Source: Muribaculaceae bacterium
GTDB taxonomy: Bacteria; Bacteroidota; Bacteroidia; Bacteroidales; Muribaculaceae
Reading direction: 5' to 3'
DNA: 60,079 nucleotides
Assembly (NCBI GenBank): GCA_022510405.1
Contig: JAFLTP010000006.1
Span: 1-60,079, forward strand
In this document: positions 43,453 to 52,125 of the stretch, in pieces
Numbering within the stretch: the first letter of the stretch is position 1
Layout: every line of letters starts with the position of its first letter
Notes under the pieces: generated by a model
Database searches by the model: none
Told to the model about the DNA's origin: nothing
What the model saw: the letters and a program-made list of their open reading frames with translations, nothing else
Program-made: the position numbers and the translations under genes

Positions 43453-46400
43453 ATGAAAAGATTAACCTTTTTGATCGTGGCGGTACTGTCATTCTTCGGA
43501 ATGCATGCACAGTATGTCACTGTTTCCGGTACGGTAGTATCGGCGGCAGACAACGAACCACTGATCGGAGCAACCGTAATGGTAAAGGGTACCACAATGG
43601 GTACAGCTACCGATGTCGATGGTAATTTCTCTGTACAGACCGCCGAAGGAAAAACTCTCGTAATCTCTTACGTAGGTTACGACTCCTATGAAATGAAAGT
43701 TTCAGGAAATCAATCAAATTTAATGATTGCCCTGAAAGAGAATTCACAAGTGTTGGATGATGTGGTTGTTGTAGGTTACGGTACTCAAAAGAAGAGTGTT
43801 GTAACAGCGGCTATATCTAAAGTAGACGATACCACCATAGCTGAGACAGCACCTGTACGTGTTGAAGATGCATTGAAAGGTAACACTTCCGGTGTCACCG
43901 TAACTTCATCAACAGGTCAACCGGGTGCCGCTGCCCAGGTACGTATCCGTGGTATCGGTACTATCAACAATACCGACCCTCTCTATATTGTAGACGGTAT
44001 GCCGATTGAAGGTGGTATCGACTATCTTAACCCTTCCGATATCAAGAGTATCGAGGTTTTGAAGGATGCCGCATCGGGTGCTGTTTATGGTGCTCGTGCA
44101 GCAAACGGTGTTATCCTTGTAACTACCAAACAGGGTTCTACCGGCCGTGCCAAAGTGACCTATGATTTCACATATGGATGGCAGAGGAGAAGTAAGAAAG
44201 TGAAAATGGCGAATGCTACGGAATATGCAATCCTTAAGAACGAAGGATATATGAACACCGGTAATGCGGCTCCTTATGCAGATCCCTATTCCTATGGTGA
44301 AGGATATGACTGGCAGGATGCAATATTCTATAACGAAGCACCTTTGCAGAGTCACCAGGCAACAGTGTCAGGCGGCACGGAAGCTGTGACTTATTTCGTC
44401 TCATTAGGCTACTATGACCAGAAAGGTATCATAGGAGGCCAGTTTGGTCATTCCGATTATAACCGTCTTTCCTTAAGAAGTAATCTTAACATGACGGTGT
44501 TTGACGATTCTAAGAAGAGATCCTTTTTGAACAAGTTGACTATCACTACCAATGTCTCTTATGCCCGAATCCATTCAAAAGGATTTGGTGAGAATGGATA
44601 CTATGGTGGCGCTGTAACCAATGCTCTTGGTATGTCTCCGATCTTAAAACCATTTTTATATGGAGAAGAGGCTCAGCAACAGCTCGACTATTATGCCAAC
44701 ACGCCTAACTATATACCGCGCTATACAGCTGACGGCGGACTTTACACAGTGCCTGAGGCTTGGGGAGGCGGTTATCAGGAATTATCCAACCCTCTTTACA
44801 GTTTCTCTTTCCCGGCCGGAAAAAACTGGAGTCATAAAATCGTAGCCAACTTCCAGGCCCAACTTCAGATCTGGGATGAGATCCGTTATCGCATCAGTTA
44901 TGGCGGTGACCTCTCTTTCTGGGGAAGCGAATCTCACTCAGAGGCTTCCTACACCGACAATCTTCACTCCACTCAGGATTATCAGGCTGCTGCAAGTTCT
45001 TCCTGGAACAGAGGTTATGTGTGGCAGATTGAAAACATCTTGACTTGGGACAAAGAGTTTGGCAACAATAATTTCCATGTAGTGTTAGGTCAGTCGGCTA
45101 AGCAATCCACAGGATATTATCTTGGTGCATCAGCCAATATGCTCTACAATTATGACAAACCATATGTAGATGTGGCACAGGCTCAAGCCGGTACAAGTGA
45201 CAACGGACAGAATCGTAACGGTTGGGGAGGTCCTAACGATGCATGGCCCAAACTGCTTTCTTACTTCGGTCGTATATCTTATGACTTCGACGGCAGATAT
45301 ATGGCCCAGGTTACAGTTCGCCGTGACGGTTCCTCACGTTTCGGTAGCAACAACAAATGGGCAACATTCCCTTCATTCTCTCTCGGTTGGAATCCCACCA
45401 ATGAACCCTTCCTAGAGAAACGTCCAGAATGGTGGAGCAACGCCAAAGTTCGTTTCAGCTGGGGTAAGAACGGTAACGAGTCTATAGGTGACTTCCGTTA
45501 TACTGTGACTGCAAGCGGCAACAACAACTATTATTTCGGTCCTGAAGGTTCGGGTCAGGCATACGGTTCAAAGGCAAATGGCCTTGCAAATCCTGACCTT
45601 CGCTGGGAAGAATCAACCCAGACAGACGTAGGTCTCGACCTCGGTTTCTTGAACAATTCATTGCAATTTACAGTGGATTATTATTACAAGAAGACCGATG
45701 GTATGCTTATGGAAATGATGATCCCAACATATGTGGGTGAATCAAAACCATTAGGCAACATGGGTAAAATGGAAAACAGGGGTGTTGAAATGGAACTCCG
45801 CTGGATGCGTGGCTTTGGTGACTGGACAATCAGTCTCGGAGGTAACCTTACATGGCAGAAGAATAAACTTATTGATCTTGGTAACGCCGACGGATGGCAG
45901 ACCTTGCAATCAAATGGTACAGCAGGCGATATCGCCAGAGCTAAAAACGGGGAACCATTCCCATATTTCTTTGGTTTCAAGACCGGTGGAGTATTCCAGA
46001 ACCAATCGGAAGCTGACGCTTACAACACTAAATATAATTTAAAATCAGGCGACACTTTCTATGCAGTTCCCGGTGATATCATTTATCTCGACAATAACGA
46101 TGACGGTGTGATCGACTATGAGGACCGTACAAGAATCGGTAAAGGTATGCCGGATTGGGTATATGGTTTCAATTTAGGCGTGGAATGGAAAGGCTTGCAG
46201 CTCACCGCATACTTCCAAGGCGTATGGGGCAACAAAATCTACGATGCTTCTCTTCGTGGCGACACACCTGCAAAGAACATGCCGGCTTGGATGCTAAACC
46301 GTTGGACCGGTGAAGGCACTTCCAATTTCATCCCAAGATATGTCATAGGTGACCCGAGGAACTGGATGTCATCCGACGTATATCTCAATGATGGTGCATA

Positions 46401-46626
46401 TTGCCGTCTGCGTAATCTGACATTGTCTTACACATTCCCTCAGAATATTATCCGCAAGGTTGGATTCTCCAACTTCAAGGTATTCGTGAGCGCTGAAAAC
46501 CTATTCACTTGGACCAAATATCACGGATATGATCCTGAAGTGGGTGGCGGCACAGCAATCGGTATCGACTACGGTGTATACCCACAGGCACGTATATTCA
46601 ATGTAGGATTCAACATTTCAATCTAA
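43453..46626 (+). CDS. susC: SusC/RagA-type TonB-dependent outer-membrane transporter
   Basis: 1057 residues. Signal peptide (ends FGMHA-QYVT), N-terminal carboxypeptidase-D-like domain (about 22-100, GTVVSAADNEPLIGATVMVKG), TonB-box region DDVVVVGYGTQKK, plug domain (about 115-235, with IRGIGTINNTDPLYIVDGMP and VLKDAASGAVYGARAANGVIL) and a long barrel ending in FNVGFNISI. It imports oligosaccharides with energy from TonB. The paired SusD gene is 22 bases downstream. A tiny two-codon frame (ATG AAC TAA, 43445-43453) overlaps the ATG by one base and may couple or delay initiation; this may be chance. Confidence 0.95.
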   Translation: MKRLTFLIVAVLSFFGMHAQYVTVSGTVVSAADNEPLIGATVMVKGTTMGTATDVDGNFSVQTAEGKTLVISYVGYDSYEMKVSGNQSNLMIALKENSQVLDDVVVVGYGTQKKSVVTAAISKVDDTTIAETAPVRVEDALKGNTSGVTVTSSTGQPGAAAQVRIRGIGTINNTDPLYIVDGMPIEGGIDYLNPSDIKSIEVLKDAASGAVYGARAANGVILVTTKQGSTGRAKVTYDFTYGWQRRSKKVKMANATEYAILKNEGYMNTGNAAPYADPYSYGEGYDWQDAIFYNEAPLQSHQATVSGGTEAVTYFVSLGYYDQKGIIGGQFGHSDYNRLSLRSNLNMTVFDDSKKRSFLNKLTITTNVSYARIHSKGFGENGYYGGAVTNALGMSPILKPFLYGEEAQQQLDYYANTPNYIPRYTADGGLYTVPEAWGGGYQELSNPLYSFSFPAGKNWSHKIVANFQAQLQIWDEIRYRISYGGDLSFWGSESHSEASYTDNLHSTQDYQAAASSSWNRGYVWQIENILTWDKEFGNNNFHVVLGQSAKQSTGYYLGASANMLYNYDKPYVDVAQAQAGTSDNGQNRNGWGGPNDAWPKLLSYFGRISYDFDGRYMAQVTVRRDGSSRFGSNNKWATFPSFSLGWNPTNEPFLEKRPEWWSNAKVRFSWGKNGNESIGDFRYTVTASGNNNYYFGPEGSGQAYGSKANGLANPDLRWEESTQTDVGLDLGFLNNSLQFTVDYYYKKTDGMLMEMMIPTYVGESKPLGNMGKMENRGVEMELRWMRGFGDWTISLGGNLTWQKNKLIDLGNADGWQTLQSNGTAGDIARAKNGEPFPYFFGFKTGGVFQNQSEADAYNTKYNLKSGDTFYAVPGDIIYLDNNDDGVIDYEDRTRIGKGMPDWVYGFNLGVEWKGLQLTAYFQGVWGNKIYDASLRGDTPAKNMPAWMLNRWTGEGTSNFIPRYVIGDPRNWMSSDVYLNDGAYCRLRNLTLSYTFPQNIIRKVGFSNFKVFVSAENLFTWTKYHGYDPEVGGGTAIGIDYGVYPQARIFNVGFNISI

Positions 46627-46648
46627 CCTGATAACAAGAATAATCCAT

Positions 46649-48175
46649 ATGAAACTAAATAAATTTTTATTATTCGGAACTTTAGGGGTAGGTGCGATGA
46701 CTATCACCTCATGTACAACCGAATGGCTTGAAACCGCTCCCAACCAGAGCGAGAATATCGAGCAATATTACACCACCGACGCCGCGATTCAAGAGGCAGT
46801 GGTGGCGGCTTATGACCCATTGCACTGGTATGACTTCTTCGGAACCTACACACCGTTGAACTATCATTCCGACATCATGAGCGACCAATGTTATCCCGGT
46901 GGAGGTGACCCTAATGACTTGGGCGAATGGAAGCAGATGTTCAATTTCACTATTCCCTCCACTATGGTGATGACATCGAATTATTCCACATCTTATTCAG
47001 GTGTGAAACGTTGCAACGATGTTCTTTTCTATATAGAGAATTACGCTAAAAATAATCTCACTCAGAAAAACCGTGACTTCTACGAGGCTCAAGTGAGAGT
47101 GCTCCGCAACTTCTACTACAGAGAACTCTGGAAATGGTGGGGAAACATAGTATATTATACTGAAAACCTTTCAGGAGACACCAACTTCCTCGGCACACAA
47201 TTCACTGCTGACGAAGTGTATGAATTAATGATCACCGACCTTGAAGAAACAATCGCGATGAATGCCCTCAACTGGAAATCAGATATTTCAGTGGTAGGAC
47301 AAGTCACCACTCCCATGGCTTATATGCTTTATGCTGAATTGGTGATGTATCAGAACGATACAAGCCGTTATTCTCAGGTGTTGAACTATATGAAGGAGAT
47401 CATCAACTCTTCTGAATATGACCTTCATCCTGATTATGCAGAACTTTGGGATGCCGAACACGAATGGTGTGATGAATCAATCTGGGAAATCAACTATTCC
47501 GACGTTCAAGGCAACCGTGACTGGGGATGGAGCAACGGACCCGGCGGATGCGTGATGGCAATGGTAGGCGGAGCCAGAGGTTACGACGGCAGAGACGGTA
47601 TCCACACCGGTAGTGGTTGGGGATTCTGTACGGTAAGACATTCCGCATATGAAGCCTATGAAGAGGGAGACACAAGAAGAGATGCAAGTATCTGGACTCC
47701 CGAAGAAGGTTCCTATCAAATCGGCGACCAAGATACAGGTCACTTCGTAGGCAAATATTCTCCTATCAATGGTAATAATGCCGGTGCTCTTGCCGACCAA
47801 TCACTCAACTGGAACAACAACTTCAGGGTTTACCGTTATTCCGAAGTTCTCCTCAATGCAGCTGAAATGGTGCTTGCAGGTGCAGGAAGCGGAGATGCAC
47901 AAGGATGGCTCGACGCAGTGAGAGCTCGTGCAGGCGTTGGCAGCGTGGCAGCCACAAAAGAGAATGTTATCCATGAAAGAGCTTTGGAATTCCTCGCAGA
48001 GGGAAAACGCTATTGGGATATTATCCGTTCAGGACTTGCTCCGACTGTTCTTGTTCCCGATAATGAGGTGGAACACGGAAGAACAGGTACTTGGAGTGAA
48101 AACAAGAAATACCTCCCATTCCCGCAGAGTGAAATCGATCAGGCTCAAGGCACTATCAAACAGAATCCCTATTAA
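46649..48175 (+). CDS. susD: SusD/RagB-type surface glycan-binding lipoprotein
   Basis: 508 residues. Lipoprotein signal with Cys22 (TITSC). TPR-like SusD fold with the usual marks: TEWLETAPNQSENIEQYYTTD near the start, RVLRNFYYRELWKWWGNIVYYTE, and the C-terminal RYSEVLLNAAEMVLAGAG, IHERALEFLAEGKRYWDIIRSG and YLPFPQSEID. It forms the lid over SusC. Trp/Tyr-rich loops (WHYDFF-like and YSDVQGNRDWGWSNGPG regions) could bind glucan. Confidence 0.95.
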   Translation: MKLNKFLLFGTLGVGAMTITSCTTEWLETAPNQSENIEQYYTTDAAIQEAVVAAYDPLHWYDFFGTYTPLNYHSDIMSDQCYPGGGDPNDLGEWKQMFNFTIPSTMVMTSNYSTSYSGVKRCNDVLFYIENYAKNNLTQKNRDFYEAQVRVLRNFYYRELWKWWGNIVYYTENLSGDTNFLGTQFTADEVYELMITDLEETIAMNALNWKSDISVVGQVTTPMAYMLYAELVMYQNDTSRYSQVLNYMKEIINSSEYDLHPDYAELWDAEHEWCDESIWEINYSDVQGNRDWGWSNGPGGCVMAMVGGARGYDGRDGIHTGSGWGFCTVRHSAYEAYEEGDTRRDASIWTPEEGSYQIGDQDTGHFVGKYSPINGNNAGALADQSLNWNNNFRVYRYSEVLLNAAEMVLAGAGSGDAQGWLDAVRARAGVGSVAATKENVIHERALEFLAEGKRYWDIIRSGLAPTVLVPDNEVEHGRTGTWSENKKYLPFPQSEIDQAQGTIKQNPY

Positions 48176-48187
48176 ACCCAAAAAATC

Positions 48188-50587
48188 ATGAAAAAAACAA
48201 ATATATTAAAGGCTTCCCTTTTGGTGGGGGTGATGTTTGCCGCTTCTTCTTGCACAGAGGAGAAAATTGTTGGCATCGATCCCAACGGAATTCCGGAAGC
48301 AGGAAATTATGTGATTAAAACGGAGGTGAATCAGGAGACCAACCAGGTTACTTTGACACTTACAGATCAAAATGGAAACCCGGCGGTTGGTGTATTCCCG
48401 GTGTGGAAAGTCTACACCAAGGCAACTCCTGTAAGGTCCACGCGTCCGGTATATACAGACATCGTTACGATCGCCGGCGATTATGACATAGAGGCTCAGG
48501 TGGCCAACCGTAACGGTGTGTCTGACGGAGTGCTCACCGGCACATTCCATATCGAGAACACTTTGGTGGATTTCTCCCCTTATATAATGTTCCTGACCAA
48601 CAATGAAAGCAAGGTTTGGCAGATCGCTGCCAACGAACAAGGGCACTTGGGTTGTGGTGATCCCGGTACCGACGGTTTGGCATGGTGGAGTGCATCACCC
48701 TACGATAAGAAAGATTGGGGTGTTTATGACAATCGCATGATTTTCACCGACAATGGTGGCTCTAGTACAGGTGAATACACTTTTGATCCGGGAGCAAGCG
48801 GCACTATCTATGTGAATACAGGGATTACAGATCTCCCACCATATTCAGCTTCAAATACCAACGACGGAAACGACTATTGTGCTCCGGTTGAAGTTCAAAA
48901 CACCACTTTCACAATCTCTCCGGAAGGTAACGACCTCTATCTTGTTTTCCCACAAGGCACCCTAATGGCCTATCTTCCTAACGTGGAACAATGGGAGAAT
49001 CCGAAATGGAAAATTTTGGACATCAACAAGAACAAGGTTGAACTCGTATGTGACAATGGCGGCATAGCATGGCACTATCTTCTCCAACCTGAAGGAGCTG
49101 ATGCAGGCGATCGTCCATTCGAAGGCTTTAAATATGACAGTGAATTCAACCTATGGAAAGACGCTAATGTCTCTTTGGAATCAACATGGTTCTCTCCGAG
49201 TGATTGGTCAGGCAGTTGTGTGCAGCCTGAGGTAGAGATTACTAATGAATTGATCAAATTCCACACTCCGGCCGATATGGGTAACGACCAATGGCAGGGT
49301 CAGGTTCACATTGCTACCGATATACAACTTTCTGCTGCAAGCACATATGATTTCTCTATTCGTATAAGTGCACCGGTTGATGCACAAGTGACTGTTAAAC
49401 CACATAAGTCGGAAGGCGATGACAAGGATGATGTGTATCTCACAGCAGAAAAAGCCTCCTTTGATATGGGCGGTTCCTACTATTATGTTTCAGATGTGCC
49501 AGGTTGGGATGGTGGTCTGACCCTCACTCTTGACGTGGCCGGTTATCCCGACACTGACTTCGAAGTTTCAAAGGTTGTGATCAAAGACCATGCAAATGAT
49601 GATGGAACCGTATTACCAAGTGAAACACCGGATGATGTAGAAACCACAGAGTGGGTTGATGTTAATAGCGATGAAAACCTAATGAAGAATTGCAATTACA
49701 CCCTCACTTATTGGTATGCACCGGACTGGAATCAGATAGCAGACCCTGAAACCATAATAGACGGCAACTCATTCACATTATTCTTACCGGAGGCAACCAC
49801 CGACCAGTGGCAGGCTCAGTTTGCAATCCATACAGACATCGTCACCACTGCTTCTAAGAATTATGACTTCAGGATGACCATTTATTCTGATAAGGATATA
49901 CCGGGAGTAACTTTTAAAGTGACTGAAGACGGCAATGACGACAAGTTCTATATGGCTGATAGAGTGGCTGCCACAGCCTACAATGAAATTACTTATGAAT
50001 GGGTTAACCTTCCGGGTATAGATATTGATCCTGTAAATATCTTCTTTGATTTCGGAGGAAATCCTGCAAACACTACAGTTACTGTTAAGGATATCATCTT
50101 CCAGGAGCATAAAGTGTTTGAATGGGCTGATGTTAACAGTGATGCAAACCTTATGTCAAAATGTGACTATAATCTCACTTATTGGTATGCACCGGACTGG
50201 AATCAGATAGCAGATCCTGAAACCACAATAGACGGCAACTCATTCACATTATTCTTACCGGAGGCAACTACTGATCAATGGCAGGCACAATTCGCAATCC
50301 ATACTGACATCAAGACTACTGCCGACAAAAAATATGACTTCAGAATGACTATCTATTCTGACCAGGACATAGAGGGCGTTACGTTCAAGGTAACAGAGGA
50401 TGGCAATGATGACAAGTTCTATATGTCAGACAGAGTTAAGGCCGTGGCCTATGAGGAAATGACATATGAATGGACCAACCTGCCGGGCATCGATATAGAT
50501 CCTGTGAATATATTCTTCGATTTCGGTGGTAACCCTGCAAATACCACTGTTACAGTGAAGGATATTATTTTCCAGGAACACAAGTGA
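48188..50587 (+). CDS. Surface glycan-binding lipoprotein with repeated beta-sandwich modules
   Basis: 799 residues. Lipoprotein signal with Cys22 (AASSC). N-terminal PKD/Ig-like domain (about 30-120), a middle domain (about 130-320, SPYDKKDWGVYDNRMIFTDNG) and three carbohydrate-binding-like modules: a divergent one (about 325-485) and two close copies (about 488-644 and 645-799). The close copies share TLTYWYAPDWNQIADPE, EATTDQWQAQFAIHTDI and GIDIDPVNIFFDFGGNPANT and have a period of exactly 157 residues (471 bp). The position right after susD is that of SusE/SGBP proteins. The CBM4/9-like fold is my inference; the aromatic residues (WYAPDW) fit a glucan platform. Confidence 0.85.
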   Translation: MKKTNILKASLLVGVMFAASSCTEEKIVGIDPNGIPEAGNYVIKTEVNQETNQVTLTLTDQNGNPAVGVFPVWKVYTKATPVRSTRPVYTDIVTIAGDYDIEAQVANRNGVSDGVLTGTFHIENTLVDFSPYIMFLTNNESKVWQIAANEQGHLGCGDPGTDGLAWWSASPYDKKDWGVYDNRMIFTDNGGSSTGEYTFDPGASGTIYVNTGITDLPPYSASNTNDGNDYCAPVEVQNTTFTISPEGNDLYLVFPQGTLMAYLPNVEQWENPKWKILDINKNKVELVCDNGGIAWHYLLQPEGADAGDRPFEGFKYDSEFNLWKDANVSLESTWFSPSDWSGSCVQPEVEITNELIKFHTPADMGNDQWQGQVHIATDIQLSAASTYDFSIRISAPVDAQVTVKPHKSEGDDKDDVYLTAEKASFDMGGSYYYVSDVPGWDGGLTLTLDVAGYPDTDFEVSKVVIKDHANDDGTVLPSETPDDVETTEWVDVNSDENLMKNCNYTLTYWYAPDWNQIADPETIIDGNSFTLFLPEATTDQWQAQFAIHTDIVTTASKNYDFRMTIYSDKDIPGVTFKVTEDGNDDKFYMADRVAATAYNEITYEWVNLPGIDIDPVNIFFDFGGNPANTTVTVKDIIFQEHKVFEWADVNSDANLMSKCDYNLTYWYAPDWNQIADPETTIDGNSFTLFLPEATTDQWQAQFAIHTDIKTTADKKYDFRMTIYSDQDIEGVTFKVTEDGNDDKFYMSDRVKAVAYEEMTYEWTNLPGIDIDPVNIFFDFGGNPANTTVTVKDIIFQEHK

Positions 50588-50592
50588 TAGGA

Positions 50593-50665
50593 ACGAGGAC
50601 AATCTTGTCCTCCCTCCAAAAAATAATCCAATCCAATCCAAGGGAGGACAGGATTGTCCTCCCTC
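50593..50665 (+). repeat. Two-hairpin element after the glycan-binding protein gene
   Basis: Hairpin 1: GAGGACAA/TTGTCCTC (50595-50602 with 50605-50612, perfect). Hairpin 2: GGGAGGACA/TGTCCTCCC (50642-50650 with 50655-50663, perfect, 4-base loop). They lie between the stop codon and the GH5 gene. The arrangement recurs after the GH78-like gene. Confidence 0.8.
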
Positions 50666-50679
50666 CTAAAAATTAGAGT

Positions 50680-52002
50680 ATGAAAAAAACAATAAAGAAC
50701 TTATGTTTATTCTGCTCTCTGCTCTTGTCCGGTTGTCTCTTCAACGCCTGTTCACAGGCAGCGGATGCCGGCGAAGAGGTTCCTGCCGATGCCTTTGTGA
50801 GGGTAAAGGGACCCGATCTGATCAAACCTGACGGCACCAAACTATATATAGTTGGCACCAACCTTGGAAACTGGCTTAATCCCGAAGGATATATGTTCGG
50901 TTTTCAGAGGATGACTTCTCCAAGGCTTATAAACGAGGTTTTCTCAGAGTTGGTCGGTCCATATGAAACCGCGAAATTCTGGAAAAGTTTCAAAGACAAC
51001 TATATCACAGAGGATGATATCCATTTTATAGCCGCTTCCGGGGCAAATACGATTCGTCTGCCGTTCCATTATAAGCTGTTCACAGATGAAGACTATATGG
51101 GACTGACGTCGAATCAAGATGGGTTTGCCAGGGTAGACAGTGTGGTAAAATGGGCCAAAGCCAACGATCTTTATGTAATCCTCGACATGCATGACGCTCC
51201 CGGCGGACAGACAGGTGACAATATAGACGATTCTTTCGGATATCCATGGCTTTTGGAAAACGAGAAGGCGCAACAGGTTTTCTGTGACATCTGGAGAAAT
51301 ATAGCGGATTACTATAAGAACGAACCCGTGATATTAGGTTACGAATTGATAAATGAACCGATAGCCACCTATTTTGACAATCAGGAGGAACTGAATTCAA
51401 AGCTTCAACCATTGCATAAGAAGGCGGTAGCGGCTATCCGGGAAGTTGATCCGAATCATATCATTTTGATTGGAGCTCCACAATGGAACAGTAACTTCTC
51501 TCCTTTGACTGATACCGATTACGATCCCCAGCTTATGTTTACATGCCATCGTTACGGTGGCCCGGCTACCGCTGAGGCGATAGAAGGGTTCATATCTTTT
51601 CGGGATTCGAGCAATCGCCCGATGTATATGGGAGAGATCGGTCATAACACAGACAAATGGCAGGCTGATTTTGTGAAGGTGATGAAAGATAACAATATCG
51701 GTTATACTTTTTGGCCTTACAAAAAGAGAGACAACAGTTGCATGATGGGTATCGTGATGCCGGAAGAATGGGAAGAGGTGGTAAGGTTTGCCGAAGCTCC
51801 TAATCATTCCTTCCAGGAGATCAGGGACGCCCAGCCGGACAGAGTGAAAGCACGTGTGGCACTCGACAAATTTCTCGAACAATGTAAATTTGCGAACTGT
51901 GAACCCCAGGTATCCTACATCAATTCAATCGGTTTGAAAATGCCGGTTGAAGAAATGGGGAACAACAGAGCGGAAGTAGCGGAATTGATAAAAGAAAATT
52001 AA
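50680..52002 (+). CDS. GH5-family glucanase, lipoprotein
   Basis: 440 residues. Lipoprotein signal (LLLSGCLFNAC; either Cys). TIM-barrel of clan GH-A: NLGNWLNPEGYMFGF, GANTIRLPFHYKLF, YVILDMHDAPGGQTGDN, acid/base Glu226 in ELINEPIA, and nucleophile Glu319 in MYMGEIGHN, followed by YTFWPYKK. The HDAPGGQTGDN loop is like exo-beta-1,3-glucanases of GH5. The subfamily cannot be fixed by eye. With GH16 and GH3 it supports beta-1,3-glucan as substrate. A C-terminal tail of about 60 residues is not part of the barrel. Confidence 0.85.
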   Translation: MKKTIKNLCLFCSLLLSGCLFNACSQAADAGEEVPADAFVRVKGPDLIKPDGTKLYIVGTNLGNWLNPEGYMFGFQRMTSPRLINEVFSELVGPYETAKFWKSFKDNYITEDDIHFIAASGANTIRLPFHYKLFTDEDYMGLTSNQDGFARVDSVVKWAKANDLYVILDMHDAPGGQTGDNIDDSFGYPWLLENEKAQQVFCDIWRNIADYYKNEPVILGYELINEPIATYFDNQEELNSKLQPLHKKAVAAIREVDPNHIILIGAPQWNSNFSPLTDTDYDPQLMFTCHRYGGPATAEAIEGFISFRDSSNRPMYMGEIGHNTDKWQADFVKVMKDNNIGYTFWPYKKRDNSCMMGIVMPEEWEEVVRFAEAPNHSFQEIRDAQPDRVKARVALDKFLEQCKFANCEPQVSYINSIGLKMPVEEMGNNRAEVAELIKEN

Positions 52003-52038
52003 TTGGAGATTAATCAAGGTTACGAAATCTCTATTTGA

Positions 52039-52074
52039 ACGGACTGTTTCAAACAATGGAAAGAAGCAGTCCGT
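52039..52074 (+). other. Stem-loop between GH5 and the second GH3
   Basis: An 8-bp stem ACGGACTG/CAGTCCGT (52039-52046 with 52067-52074) encloses a smaller TTTC/GAAA stem. No T run follows (CTTCATAAAAA), so it is not a classical terminator. A second small hairpin, GGGCT/AGCCC, lies at about 52098-52111. Either may tune mRNA stability within the operon. Confidence 0.5.
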
Positions 52075-52125
52075 CTTCATAAAAACAGGAGTAAGGGCTT
52101 CCCAGCCCTCGGAAATAATCTAATT

